64,000 bases of DNA from Bdellovibrionales bacterium (GCA_018646675.1 JABGUH010000012.1:98992-162991), one strand, 5' to 3'; shown: positions 9,482 to 18,969, counted from the stretch's first letter. Made by a program: numbers and translations. The notes: a model not told the origin generated them from the letters alone.

Positions 9482-9549
9482 AGATGCGACCTAAATAGTC
9501 AAAATTCAATATACGCATCTTGTTAATCTTAAGAGATTAGAAAAAGCTT
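9482..9549. promoter_or_regulatory. Dyad symmetries upstream of parA-like gene
   Basis: Between the 9564-10358 gene and the ParA gene there are two inverted repeats. AGATGCG (9482-9488) pairs with CGCATCT (9524-9530). TAATCT (9534-9539) pairs with AGATTA (9544-9549). Neither is followed by a T-run. Long ParA proteins commonly bind operators just upstream of their own gene, so these are candidate autoregulatory sites. This is a positional inference only. Confidence 0.35.
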
Positions 9550-9563
9550 GGGCAAGTAAAATA

Positions 9564-10358
9564 TTAGAAAGATTCTAATTCTTCCGCTTTTTTTTGCTCT
9601 GTTGGGGCTGGGTTGGTTGCACTAGCATCTCTCGATGGTGGGGGCAGCTTTGCAATCTCAGGAGAGTTGTTACTTTCATTAACTGCCAAGGGGGTGGTCT
9701 CCGTTGGCAGTTCACTTGCGGCTGGAAGTTTAGGGGCATTGGATGGCATCACCATCCGCACTTGAGGCATCCTCTTTTTGACCATTGGAGCAAGCTTCGA
9801 GATGGGGGTAATCGGCTTTAATGGCGGGGCAAAGGTATCTTCTTTATTGAGGCTTAACATCGTCCCATACGAGAGATACTTATTTAGCAACAAGGAGATA
9901 CAGAAGATCTTTCCATGGTCAGAGCTTAAAAGTTCTCGATCCCCAGGGGCAAAAATCAAACCATCATCTTGTAGGCGCTCATTGATGGTGGCGGTGGTTT
10001 GGCAGAAATCACCTCTGGAAATGGCAGGTCTTTGGCAGTTTCCGGCCCGCTTGATTACCGAGACCGCACCAGCTCCCTCTTTAACATGAATTGGAGTACG
10101 GCAAACATCTACTACCCATTTTTTCTTTAGATACTTATAGCGCTCATGGTGGATGGTGATAGTGCATCCCTTTTTATTCACTTTTAGAATGTTTTTAGTT
10201 AGGCCAAAGGGCGCAACTTCATGAGAAGTGGTGGTGGTAAATTCACTCTTTAAACACTCAGTATAGGAAAAATCTCCCCATGAAGTCAGGGGGACTAGTA
10301 GGACCATCAAAAGTAGGAAGGAGATAGGTTTGATTAAGTTGCTGTCTTTCATCTTCAT
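9564..10358 (-). CDS. Secreted proline-rich protein of unknown function
   Basis: Not recognised. The 264-residue product has a signal peptide (about residues 1-28, LIKPISFLLLMVLLVPLTSWG) and a Cys-containing domain (30-165; Cys at CLKSE, GCTI, VCRTP, NCQRP, FCQT, FCISL). The C-terminus from about 180 is rich in Pro, Ala and Thr and ends charged (KKAEELESF), typical of a flexible periplasmic or wall-spanning linker. Two start codons (MKMKDS) sit six bases apart; AAGGG lies just upstream. It is the first gene on this strand before the ParA and pilin genes and is divergent from the VWA protein, so it probably belongs with the same surface system. Confidence 0.7.
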   Translation of the reverse strand: MKMKDSNLIKPISFLLLMVLLVPLTSWGDFSYTECLKSEFTTTTSHEVAPFGLTKNILKVNKKGCTITIHHERYKYLKKKWVVDVCRTPIHVKEGAGAVSVIKRAGNCQRPAISRGDFCQTTATINERLQDDGLIFAPGDRELLSSDHGKIFCISLLLNKYLSYGTMLSLNKEDTFAPPLKPITPISKLAPMVKKRMPQVRMVMPSNAPKLPAASELPTETTPLAVNESNNSPEIAKLPPPSRDASATNPAPTEQKKAEELESF

Positions 10359-10550
10359 TTACACCCTTATTTTTTGTTGTGGCAATGTCAGGTTGTTGCA
10401 CACTGAATAACCAAGTTTAATAGTCGGTATACTATTTGTTAACAGGTGGTAGTTTATACCGGTTTTCACAATAAATCTTAAACTTTTTTTACCCTCTCCG
10501 AAAAGCCCTTCGAGGTACTAATTTAATTTTTTTTAGGGAGTAACATTAAA

Positions 10551-13500
10551 GTGAAATCACGTACAACTATTCTCTCATTTTTGTTGGTTTTTCTTCTTCT
10601 GTCTTACGGCGTCGTTGCCAGCGAACGCAGTCAGGTGGCGGTCCTTTTTGATCAGTCTGGGTCAATTCGTCTCTATGACCAGAATATGGTCTCTAGGGAT
10701 TGGCTAAGTCGACTAGGAAGGGTTATCAGCTCATTTGACTGGTCACAAGAGATTATCTACGCCTCCTTTGATGAGCAGGCATACCCCTTGGTAAAGCTTA
10801 CCAGTAGTAGTGAACAGGATATTGCTCTTCTGATGAAGAGGTTACGTGAGACTCGCTCCAATGGGATGGTAACTGACTTAGAGGTTCCATTTCGCTATCT
10901 ACAGGAGTCGGTAGACCCCTCCAGCCTAGAGTTAGTGATCATCTTCACCGATGGACGGCCCGAAATTTGGGATCGTCGTAGTGGATACCTGAGCAAAAAA
11001 GTTATGTTTGACCCTCGCTATGAGGATTTAAACCGTCAATATCAAGAACAGTTAATTGCTGGCGCTACTAAGGCCAATCTCTATCAGCAGCTAAACAGCA
11101 GTTACCATCAGAGAAATCTAGAGTTGATCGACTCTAGGTTAGATAGAGTGGGGCGACACTTGGCGGGTCGAGTTATTTTTGCTGATCTCTCCGGTGGAAG
11201 CTCAGAGTACATGCAGCAGTTGGTGGCCAAAATACGTGGCATCCATATGCCAATTAAGATGGATCTAGCACCTAAAGAGCAGCAGTGGCAGATGGACCAG
11301 CTAATTATTAGGGTTAGCGAGGTAATTCAGCAAACTAAATTTAATCAGAAAATCGCAAGAATTCGCCAAGAAGAGAGTGCTCTTCGGCAGAAGTTAGAGC
11401 AACAACGTCTAGATGAGATATCTTTAAATCGAGATATTCACTGGGCATCTCTGCTGGAACGAGAGCAGCTACTCAATATGCAGCGACAGGAAATGAAGCG
11501 TATTGTCACTGAGCGTGATCAGGCGATGGTTCGGGCCGTCACTCTGGAACGAGCAGCAAAAAGAGAGCGGGCCTTAGCGTTGGCGCAAAAACAGATTCGT
11601 GAACGAAAAATGTCTGAAGAGCGGGCATCCTTGCAAGAGGAAGCGGCGCAAAGAGAGCGGAAAGTTGCAGTTGAGCGGGATCAAGCTCTGCAGAGGGTAG
11701 CATTGCTGGCCAAGGAGCAAAACTCTGCGGTCAAGAAGGCCCATCAACGAGCAGATGAGTTAGCAGCAGCAGAGCAGCAGGTGGCCCAAGTGTTGGCCGA
11801 TCGCAATCAGGCGATAGAGAAGATCGATACCCTTAACCAGCAGGTGGAGCAGAGCAGAGCAGAGATACGCCAACAGGTAAGGTCTGAAGAGGCACAGAAG
11901 AGGAAAGAGCTAATTACTCAGATGAAGCAGTTGGAGTTTAGTGCCAAAAATAGGATTGCGGAAGTTCAAGCCAATACAAAATTGGAGATTATGAAGGCCC
12001 AAAATGAGGCTGATATTAGAGTGGCCAAGGCGGAAGCTGCCGCTCAGATCGCCCAGATTCGCAGCGAAGCGATAACTAAGAGTGAGAGGATCAAGATTCG
12101 AGCTGCCAGTAATAGTGAGTTGGCCAAGGTACGTAGTACCGCTCAACAGGAGGTTATTCGGGCCCAGACTAGTGCCAACACTGAGTTGGTACGTGCAGAG
12201 AGTGCTGCTAATGTGAAAATTGCAAAGTTTGAGGCAGATGCAAATATCAAGTTGGCAAAAATGGCAGCTGACTCCAGTATGGAGTTGGTCGGTGTTAAAT
12301 CAGCGACAAATAGTAAATTGGCACAGCTAACATCTCAATCCAAAGTTCAATTGGCGATTGTTAAGGCCGATGCAGATAAACGAGTCTTACACTCTCAACT
12401 AGAGCAACAGAGTGCTTTGGCCAAGGCAGATGCTAAAAATACAACTCAGCTGGCGCAGCTAACATCTCAATCCAAAGTTCAGTTGGCGACAGTCAAGGCC
12501 GATGCCAATAAACGAATTCTACACTCTCAACTAGAGCAACAGAGTGCTTTGGCCAAGGCGGATGCCAAAAATACAACTCAACTGGCGCAGCTAACATCTC
12601 AATCCAAAGTTCAGTTGGCGACAGTCAGGGCCGATGCCAATAAACAAATTATACGCTCTCAACTAGAGCAACAGAGTGCTTTGGCCAAGGCGGATGCCAA
12701 AAGTACAATGCAGTTGGCGCAGTTAGAGTCTAAGTCCAAAGTAGACCTTTCTGTAGGACAGGCTGCCCATCAGGTAATGATGGCAAAAAAACGGGCGGCA
12801 ATGCAGCTGGCCGTAACGGCAGCAGAGGTTAAACAGCGACAGGCAGAGTTGGAAGCAGAGTCGGTAAATATTCAAGCAGAGAAGATTAAATCACAGTCTC
12901 TAAGCGACCTAGATATTGCTAAAAAGAATTTTCAATCTAAGCAGCATGTAATTTTAAGGCAAGCAGAAAGAAAAGTTATATTAGAAAAGGAGCGAGCTGA
13001 TCGAGAAGTGGCACGAGTAAAAGCCGAGGCAGAGGCAGCACTTCATCTAGCAAATATTGATGCTCAAAAACGTATTAAACAGATTGAGAGTGAGACGGTG
13101 GTGAGAGTGGCTCAACACAAGAGCATTCAAGCTGCTGCAGATCGACGACGTCCAGTTCAAAGAGAGTCTAAAGAGGCAATCATAAGGAGAGAAGATCGTC
13201 GAAAAGCAGACCTAGCAGTGGTTAAGGCGCGTGCAATCGCAGAGATTGCTCGTGTCGAGGCTTCCTTTGCAAAAATCGAGGCCCAGACCAAGCAGGAAAT
13301 TGTCAATGCACAATTAAAAAGTGATCAAGCTCATGGCATTTTAATGGCCCAAAGTATGGAGCAGATTGCGGCGATAAGTAGTCGGCTGCAGCAACGAGAA
13401 GTTGAACTTCGCACTGGCCATGAGGGGAACCAAGTTGAGCAACAGAGATCTAAAAAAGAGATATTGCAGGAACAGAGTGCCAGGAGCTTGGCCCAAGCTC

Positions 13501-15173
13501 AGGTCGAGGCTGGTTTGGTTCGGGAGCGAGAGCTGCAACAGAAATTGGCAGAAGCTCATGCCCAGGCCAAAGAGTCGGAGCTAAAATTACAAAGCTCTCT
13601 AAGTCGAGTTGAGCAGGCAGAGAGTAAATTGACTGCGGCCCTACTGCGAATGGATAGATTGGTGCGAAATGAACAGATTGAGAGTGCGCCAACCGTTGAT
13701 CGACCACAATTAGCAGCAGAGAAGGTGGAAGCTACTGTCGAGTTTGAAAAAATAGCTGCCAAATCAAACGACTTTCCAATAATTCCTATTGACCTATCAA
13801 GCATTAAGCTGCCTGGAGATAGTGCTGTTGCCGTTGCATCAACTATCTCTATCAAGAGCAAGACTCCTGCTAGCACTGTTAGTCAGATGGTATCAGGCCA
13901 AGCCAGGCCAGCTGTAATTCCCACCGGAATTCCTACCTCTAAGGGTCAATACTCTGCAAAAGGGTTTATTGCTCTTGTTATACCGATGGTTATTTTGATG
14001 CTATATCTGCTCTATTCTCGGCCTGGCCAAGAGGGACCTAGTGGTGGAACTGGGCCCAAAGGATCTGGTGGCAGCACTCCCAATCGGATTGTTCTGCCAA
14101 TCAAAAAGAGACCAGTTAAGCTTTTCTCTGATGGGGTAAGTAGCATTACCCCCAAACCTGCGACACCCGCCTTGGCCACACAGAGTAAAATAGCAACTCC
14201 TTTTAGCACATCCTTGGAAGAGTTGGGAATATCTCCACAAGTAGGGCCAGTAACGAGTCAGGCACCGGCATCTACACCTACACACTTTGTTCCCCGAGTG
14301 GTGGGGAATGCGGCATTAAAAATGGAGCTTGCCCCCCTCCCGCCACTTCCAGTGGCAAAAGGAAACTCACAAGAGAGCTCGATTGATAAGCTTACTTTGG
14401 CCCTTGGTACTATCCGTGAAGATCATGAGGATAAAAGCTTAAAACGTACTAATAGCTCAAATACACTTTCGGCACAACTAGCGCAGCAGATCTCCGATCA
14501 GGCATTTCCACAGGAGCCACAAAAACCGACAGTTGTAGAGCCTGCTTCTCCATATCTTCCTTTAGGAGGAGTGTTAAATAATCTACGGGATTCGATTGAT
14601 GATATCTCTTATCAGAGTAGTGGTACAACGGAGTTGGAACTTCCAGAGCCTGAACCGGTAGTTGAGGTTATAGATAGCGTTGTAGTGGAGCAGGAAGTTA
14701 AAGAGAGTGAGCAGGATCAGAGTGAGCAGAAAAGGAAGAAGTGGTTAAAAAGTGAGAGAAAGAATATTAAAGATTTTTTTAGTGGGCGAGAGGACCTACA
14801 GGGTCGTCTGGAAGTGGAGTTGGAGAAACGTACCCTTGAGGATGATTGGTACTACCTCCAGCGAATTGATTTAGAGGAAGGAGAAGTTGAACTCTATATT
14901 CTAGATGAGACCGGAGCGGAAAAAAAGATCGTAGCGGATCAGATAACCCTTAGTGGTGTGCGCTCTCCGGTGAATGTTCTGGAGTTAGGAACCGTAGTTA
15001 AAATAGTCATCGCTGATGGCCAGAAAAAATTCGAAGTGGTTCGTTCTGATCTATATGATGGTGGCGACGATAGTACCGTTATTCTATTACGTGAATTTAA
15101 GGATAATTTTAACAGTCGCGGCAAGTGGATAGAGGTATTTAATCAGTTAAAGGAAATGAAGGAGATGGCTTAG
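10551..15173 (+). CDS. VWA-domain, long coiled-coil, single-pass membrane protein (1540 aa)
   Basis: Domains in order: signal peptide (1-23); von Willebrand A domain (about 28-215) with an intact MIDAS start DQSGS (34-38) and FTDG motif; a helical, Ala/Glu/Lys/Gln-rich coiled coil (about 255-1045) that includes three near-identical 44-residue repeats; a Ser/Pro/Thr linker; one membrane helix near 1138-1157 (GFIALVIPMVILMLYLLYSR); a Pro-rich cytoplasmic linker; and a compact C-terminal domain (about 1400-1540). With a cleaved signal peptide the VWA and coil are periplasmic or outside and the C-terminus is in the cytoplasm. GTG 10551 follows GGGAG with ten bases between. A two-component protein follows 33 bases downstream, and the ParA/minor-pilin genes are divergent. 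VWA domains also occur in PilY1-type pilus-tip adhesins, so a link with those pilins is plausible but unproven. Confidence 0.85.
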   Translation: MKSRTTILSFLLVFLLLSYGVVASERSQVAVLFDQSGSIRLYDQNMVSRDWLSRLGRVISSFDWSQEIIYASFDEQAYPLVKLTSSSEQDIALLMKRLRETRSNGMVTDLEVPFRYLQESVDPSSLELVIIFTDGRPEIWDRRSGYLSKKVMFDPRYEDLNRQYQEQLIAGATKANLYQQLNSSYHQRNLELIDSRLDRVGRHLAGRVIFADLSGGSSEYMQQLVAKIRGIHMPIKMDLAPKEQQWQMDQLIIRVSEVIQQTKFNQKIARIRQEESALRQKLEQQRLDEISLNRDIHWASLLEREQLLNMQRQEMKRIVTERDQAMVRAVTLERAAKRERALALAQKQIRERKMSEERASLQEEAAQRERKVAVERDQALQRVALLAKEQNSAVKKAHQRADELAAAEQQVAQVLADRNQAIEKIDTLNQQVEQSRAEIRQQVRSEEAQKRKELITQMKQLEFSAKNRIAEVQANTKLEIMKAQNEADIRVAKAEAAAQIAQIRSEAITKSERIKIRAASNSELAKVRSTAQQEVIRAQTSANTELVRAESAANVKIAKFEADANIKLAKMAADSSMELVGVKSATNSKLAQLTSQSKVQLAIVKADADKRVLHSQLEQQSALAKADAKNTTQLAQLTSQSKVQLATVKADANKRILHSQLEQQSALAKADAKNTTQLAQLTSQSKVQLATVRADANKQIIRSQLEQQSALAKADAKSTMQLAQLESKSKVDLSVGQAAHQVMMAKKRAAMQLAVTAAEVKQRQAELEAESVNIQAEKIKSQSLSDLDIAKKNFQSKQHVILRQAERKVILEKERADREVARVKAEAEAALHLANIDAQKRIKQIESETVVRVAQHKSIQAAADRRRPVQRESKEAIIRREDRRKADLAVVKARAIAEIARVEASFAKIEAQTKQEIVNAQLKSDQAHGILMAQSMEQIAAISSRLQQREVELRTGHEGNQVEQQRSKKEILQEQSARSLAQAQVEAGLVRERELQQKLAEAHAQAKESELKLQSSLSRVEQAESKLTAALLRMDRLVRNEQIESAPTVDRPQLAAEKVEATVEFEKIAAKSNDFPIIPIDLSSIKLPGDSAVAVASTISIKSKTPASTVSQMVSGQARPAVIPTGIPTSKGQYSAKGFIALVIPMVILMLYLLYSRPGQEGPSGGTGPKGSGGSTPNRIVLPIKKRPVKLFSDGVSSITPKPATPALATQSKIATPFSTSLEELGISPQVGPVTSQAPASTPTHFVPRVVGNAALKMELAPLPPLPVAKGNSQESSIDKLTLALGTIREDHEDKSLKRTNSSNTLSAQLAQQISDQAFPQEPQKPTVVEPASPYLPLGGVLNNLRDSIDDISYQSSGTTELELPEPEPVVEVIDSVVVEQEVKESEQDQSEQKRKKWLKSERKNIKDFFSGREDLQGRLEVELEKRTLEDDWYYLQRIDLEEGEVELYILDETGAEKKIVADQITLSGVRSPVNVLELGTVVKIVIADGQKKFEVVRSDLYDGGDDSTVILLREFKDNFNSRGKWIEVFNQLKEMKEMA
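12318..12713 (+). repeat. Three tandem 132-bp repeats inside the VWA/coiled-coil gene
   Basis: Units at 12318-12449, 12450-12581 and 12582-12713 are nearly identical at the DNA level. Each encodes 44 residues beginning LAQLTSQSKVQLA and ending in an SALAKADAK segment. 44 residues is four hendecads, consistent with a regular coiled-coil period. Near identity in DNA, not only in protein, points to recent duplication or ongoing copy-number change. Confidence 0.95.
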
Positions 15174-15206
15174 TCTTATTGGATTATAAAGGATTATGTT
15201 AGGAGA

Positions 15207-17639
15207 TTGATGAGGCGTTTACTCTATCAAAAGTCCATTTACTACTCAATTCTGCTGCCAGCAATTTTGGCTGGAGCAGTGTTGATGGTTATTTTAATTG
15301 GAGTACACAGCTATATTGGCCATCGACAGGAGCTGCAGGCACAACAGGAAAATCTAAGAGACATAATGACTCAAGCCAACTCATCGTTATCTCGCTCAGT
15401 TTGGGATGGTGATCAACGTGACGTTGAGTTATTCGCCGAAGGTACTCTCCGTGGAAGGGATATCATAGAGGTAGTGGTCTTTGAGAGTGCAAAAAGAGAG
15501 TGGGATACAAAATCTACCTCAGTTAAGGAGATCTATAGAACTGATCAACCCTACCATGAAGAGTACTCCCTCTCCACTCATGTTATACCTCTGATCTTAG
15601 TACAGGATGATGGTGTTTTAGTAGGACATGTTGGGGAGATGCATTTACGGGTTACTCAACGCTTTGTCCATCAGACACTAATTGAACGAGGTTGGCAACT
15701 AGTCATAGGGTATGGAGTTGCTATTGCTGTGGTTATTCTGGTGATGATGGGATTGCTCTACTACTATGTTCTCAGTAAAATGGCAGTAATGGCAAATCAT
15801 TTAGAGCAGGTTGCTCCCAATCAAGATGGGCATAAATTTCTCTCCCCGGAGTTGTGGTGTACAATTAGTAATTCAGAGGTGGCGATTGTTGGTGATCGGA
15901 TCAATCGATTACTACGTCGTTATTTTGATGCACAACAAAGCACAAACAATTGCCTAGCAGAACGAACTAAAGAGTTAGAATTGACTCAGTCACTGGCGCA
16001 GATCGGTAGTTGGAGGTATAAAATTGAACAGCGCACTTGGGACTGGTCAGATCAGATGTTCTCAATTTTAAATGTTCCCTACTCGAAGGTACCGCCCTCT
16101 TTTGATGACTTCTCCTCATTTATCTATGAAGAGGATCGACATGTTTGGGACAATGCGATTGTTGATGTTCTATTAAAAGACCAGCCTTTACGTACTCTTT
16201 TCCGTGTTGAAGTGGGAGTAAACTCACTAGTGTGGATTGATGCTGTATTACAGCGTGAGATTGATGGCCGTGATCTAGTTAGTGTTACTAGTATAGTGGG
16301 TACATTTCAGGGCATTACAAAGGACATTGAGCAAACAAATCGTATGCAATTGCAGAATGACTATCAGCTGCAAATCTTCTCCCTGGCATCTGTTGGGCAG
16401 ATTGCCAAAAGTATCACTCGTGAGCTGGAGCAACCTTTTGATGAGTTAGATAGGCAGCTTGCCGCTTTAAATAGTGCAATGGCTAAAAGCGATATCTACG
16501 ATGTTGATACCACTAAAGTTGTTCAACAGGTAAATGATACAGGGGAGAAAATAAAGAGAATGCTTGAGGACTTTCGCTCCTTAAGTGGAAGCGGAAGTGG
16601 TTGGAGCGGTAATCTCGAAGTATCTTCAATTCGTGATATTGTTGTTGAATCTATCCTGTCCGTTTCAGATATATTTTACAGTGTCGGGATAGAGATTGCT
16701 ACGGTCTCTCTAACTTTGAACTCTCTGGAAGTTAGGGTTGTTCCTCGTCGTTTACAGCAGGCTTTAGTTAACTTACTGCTGAATTGTGCGGATGCTCTGG
16801 CGGGGCGAGATAGTGGTAAGGTAGTAATCAGTTATGATCTAATCGAAGCTACTGATAAAGATACTATGATTGAGTTGAAAATCCAGGATAATGGTACTGG
16901 GATATCACCTCATGTTAGAGAGCAGATATTTGATCCATTTTTTACCACCAGGGATGTAGGCCAAGAGAGTAATGTTGGTATCGGCTTAACCTTGACACAG
17001 ACTACGGTGGCCGAATTTGGTGGTGAATTACATATGGAGAGTTTATTAGGTGAGGGGAGTACTTTTACTATTACTCTGCCACTGGTAAAAGATATCAGTT
17101 ATAAATTAGGCTTAGTAGAGAGTGAGGATCATATACCGAAGGGAATTGAGATGGAAGATGAGACAAAAACAGATAAAATGCAACCACAAGAGCAAAATAG
17201 TGCCTCGGCATCGGAGGACAAAAAGAAGGTGATCGGTGATGTGCCCTTGCCCTACCATATCTTGTTGGTGGATGACGAAGAGGGGATTAGAGAGTGCCTA
17301 CAAGAGGGACTTGAGTTGATGGGAGCAAAAGTTACTTGTGCCTCCGATGGTCAAGAGGCACTGGATATTTTTCAAAATGATTCAGATGATATCGACATTA
17401 TCCTGTCTGATATTAATATGCCTCGACTTGACGGGCTGGGGCTTCTAAAAGAGGTCAGAAAAATTCATTCAGAGGGACGGCCATATATCTATTTTATGAC
17501 AGGTGGAATGGAGTTAGAGTTAGGGGGAGAAGTTGCGGAAAGTAGCTATAGTGGGTACTTTTTTAAACCCTTCGATGAGGATCATATTGCCGACACTCTT
17601 CGTGCTAATGTTCCTGTTCGAGATAGAGATGCAGCCTAG
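15207..17639 (+). CDS. Hybrid sensor kinase-like protein with Arg in place of the phospho-acceptor His
   Basis: An 810-residue membrane protein: helix near 13-35, periplasmic sensor region, second helix near 165-190, PAS-like domain (about 262-378), dimerisation helices, HATPase (about 495-630) and a C-terminal receiver (about 687-805). The ATPase is intact (N box LLLNCADAL, IQDNGTGI, FFTTRDVG, VGIGL). The receiver has the DD pair, Asp in LSDINMP, and Lys in FFKPF. In the H box the family pattern xxAHExNxPL reads SITRELEQPF here, with Arg405 (CGT, 16419-16421) instead of His. It may still bind ATP but should not autophosphorylate in the usual way; it could act as a scaffold, a phosphatase or a receiver-only output. 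AGGAG lies about five bases before ATG. The VWA giant ends 33 bases upstream, so the two are probably co-expressed. Confidence 0.88.
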   Translation: MMRRLLYQKSIYYSILLPAILAGAVLMVILIGVHSYIGHRQELQAQQENLRDIMTQANSSLSRSVWDGDQRDVELFAEGTLRGRDIIEVVVFESAKREWDTKSTSVKEIYRTDQPYHEEYSLSTHVIPLILVQDDGVLVGHVGEMHLRVTQRFVHQTLIERGWQLVIGYGVAIAVVILVMMGLLYYYVLSKMAVMANHLEQVAPNQDGHKFLSPELWCTISNSEVAIVGDRINRLLRRYFDAQQSTNNCLAERTKELELTQSLAQIGSWRYKIEQRTWDWSDQMFSILNVPYSKVPPSFDDFSSFIYEEDRHVWDNAIVDVLLKDQPLRTLFRVEVGVNSLVWIDAVLQREIDGRDLVSVTSIVGTFQGITKDIEQTNRMQLQNDYQLQIFSLASVGQIAKSITRELEQPFDELDRQLAALNSAMAKSDIYDVDTTKVVQQVNDTGEKIKRMLEDFRSLSGSGSGWSGNLEVSSIRDIVVESILSVSDIFYSVGIEIATVSLTLNSLEVRVVPRRLQQALVNLLLNCADALAGRDSGKVVISYDLIEATDKDTMIELKIQDNGTGISPHVREQIFDPFFTTRDVGQESNVGIGLTLTQTTVAEFGGELHMESLLGEGSTFTITLPLVKDISYKLGLVESEDHIPKGIEMEDETKTDKMQPQEQNSASASEDKKKVIGDVPLPYHILLVDDEEGIRECLQEGLELMGAKVTCASDGQEALDIFQNDSDDIDIILSDINMPRLDGLGLLKEVRKIHSEGRPYIYFMTGGMELELGGEVAESSYSGYFFKPFDEDHIADTLRANVPVRDRDAA

Positions 17640-17685
17640 AGTTATTCACTAGTATAGTTGCATCATCCATGTTAATTCATACTGC

Positions 17686-18969
17686 ATGATTAAGGTAATT
17701 GAGGGGGAGATTGTTACCCCTGAAAAAAAGTTCCATGGACAGATCGCATTTAATATTAATAGTGGTTTGATTGAACAACTGGGAGAGCAGATAGTTCCTG
17801 CTGATAAAGTTGATCAACACTTTGAACAGAACCACCTGATTTTTCCTGGTATGATTGATCTGCATGTTCACGCCCGTCAAGATCAAAGTGGGACTCAAAA
17901 TTATAAGGAGACTTTTAGTAGCGCTGCCCTGGCCGCGATTAATGGTGGCGTTACCTGCTTTGGTGATATGCCAAACAACTCAGTGCCACCGATTGATCTA
18001 AATAGCTATCAAGAAAAATTTCAGTTAACGAGTGATACTGAGATGGATATTTTTCTCTACGCTGGGGTAACAAGTAAAAGCTCCCCATTACCAATGGTCG
18101 TTCCCTATAAATTATATCTTGGAGGAAGTACAAATATCTCCTCGCTAGATGGTAAGAGCTTAAGAGAGAAGTTGATAGCGCCTTACCGTGGTATGGCAGT
18201 TAGTTTTCACTGTGAGGATGGTGAGATATTACAACAGAGTGCTAACGCGAAAACCCATAGTGCAAAACGTCCGGTAGCGGCTGAGGTGGTGGCGATTGAG
18301 GAAGCACTCAATTTGATTAAGAGCTATCAGCTAAAGGGAACAATCTGTCACTGCTCTACAGCGGAGGGGATGGAGATGATTATCTCTGCTCGTAAGCAAG
18401 GAGTAGATGTTAAAGTAGAGGTCGCTCCCTCTCATCTCTACTTTAATCAGCAAGATGTTGGAGATGATAAAACCTACCAGATGAATCCTCCAATTCGTGA
18501 TCGTCATGATCAGCAGTCATTGATTAAGGCATTAAGGCAGGGGCATGTGGACTTTCTCGCTACTGATCATGCTCCTCATACTGAGCAAGAGAAGAGGCGA
18601 GGAGTCTCAGGCCTGACTGGGTTAGATACTTACGGCCCATTTATCTGTTGGTTGATTAAGGAGCACAATATTACTCCTCAGCGGATTGCTCAGATCTGCT
18701 GTGCAAATCCTGGAGAGTATCTCTCCTCTTTTCTTCCAACACTTAAGCAGCTACAAAATGAGTGTTTCGGGCGGCAGGTAGAGTATGGTAAAGGGGTGGG
18801 GCGGATTGAAGCAGGATATCTTGCTAACTTTACAATTTTAAACTTAAGTGGCCCAGTTGAAATCACGCGAAATTACCTTAAAAGCCGCTGTGCGCAATCT
18901 CCTTTCTTAGGTCGAACTCTTCCTGGAGGTGTGGCGAGGGTGATTATTCGGGGAAAGATTATATCTTAG
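17686..18969 (+). CDS. pyrC: Dihydroorotase
   Basis: Zn amidohydrolase that closes N-carbamoyl-aspartate to dihydroorotate in pyrimidine synthesis. Motifs: DLHVHARQ (first metal His pair), DMPN substrate motif, PYKLYLGG with the lysine expected to be carboxylated, FHCEDGE, CHCSTAEGM, and ATDHAPHT with the catalytic Asp. The length of 427 is typical for the class I (AllB-like) group. Allantoinase is the main alternative; the DMPNN motif and the PPIRD segment favour dihydroorotase. No convincing Shine-Dalgarno is seen before ATG 17686. No other pyr gene is adjacent. Confidence 0.85.
   Translation: MIKVIEGEIVTPEKKFHGQIAFNINSGLIEQLGEQIVPADKVDQHFEQNHLIFPGMIDLHVHARQDQSGTQNYKETFSSAALAAINGGVTCFGDMPNNSVPPIDLNSYQEKFQLTSDTEMDIFLYAGVTSKSSPLPMVVPYKLYLGGSTNISSLDGKSLREKLIAPYRGMAVSFHCEDGEILQQSANAKTHSAKRPVAAEVVAIEEALNLIKSYQLKGTICHCSTAEGMEMIISARKQGVDVKVEVAPSHLYFNQQDVGDDKTYQMNPPIRDRHDQQSLIKALRQGHVDFLATDHAPHTEQEKRRGVSGLTGLDTYGPFICWLIKEHNITPQRIAQICCANPGEYLSSFLPTLKQLQNECFGRQVEYGKGVGRIEAGYLANFTILNLSGPVEITRNYLKSRCAQSPFLGRTLPGGVARVIIRGKIIS

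Noticed and set aside
12318..12713. Regular repeats that could suggest a CRISPR array
   Set aside because: Units are 132 bp, contiguous with no spacers, in frame, and code for coiled coil.
17686..18969. Allantoinase or hydantoinase instead of dihydroorotase
   Set aside because: DMPN and the carboxylated-Lys context fit dihydroorotase better and there are no purine catabolism neighbours, though the alternative cannot be fully excluded.
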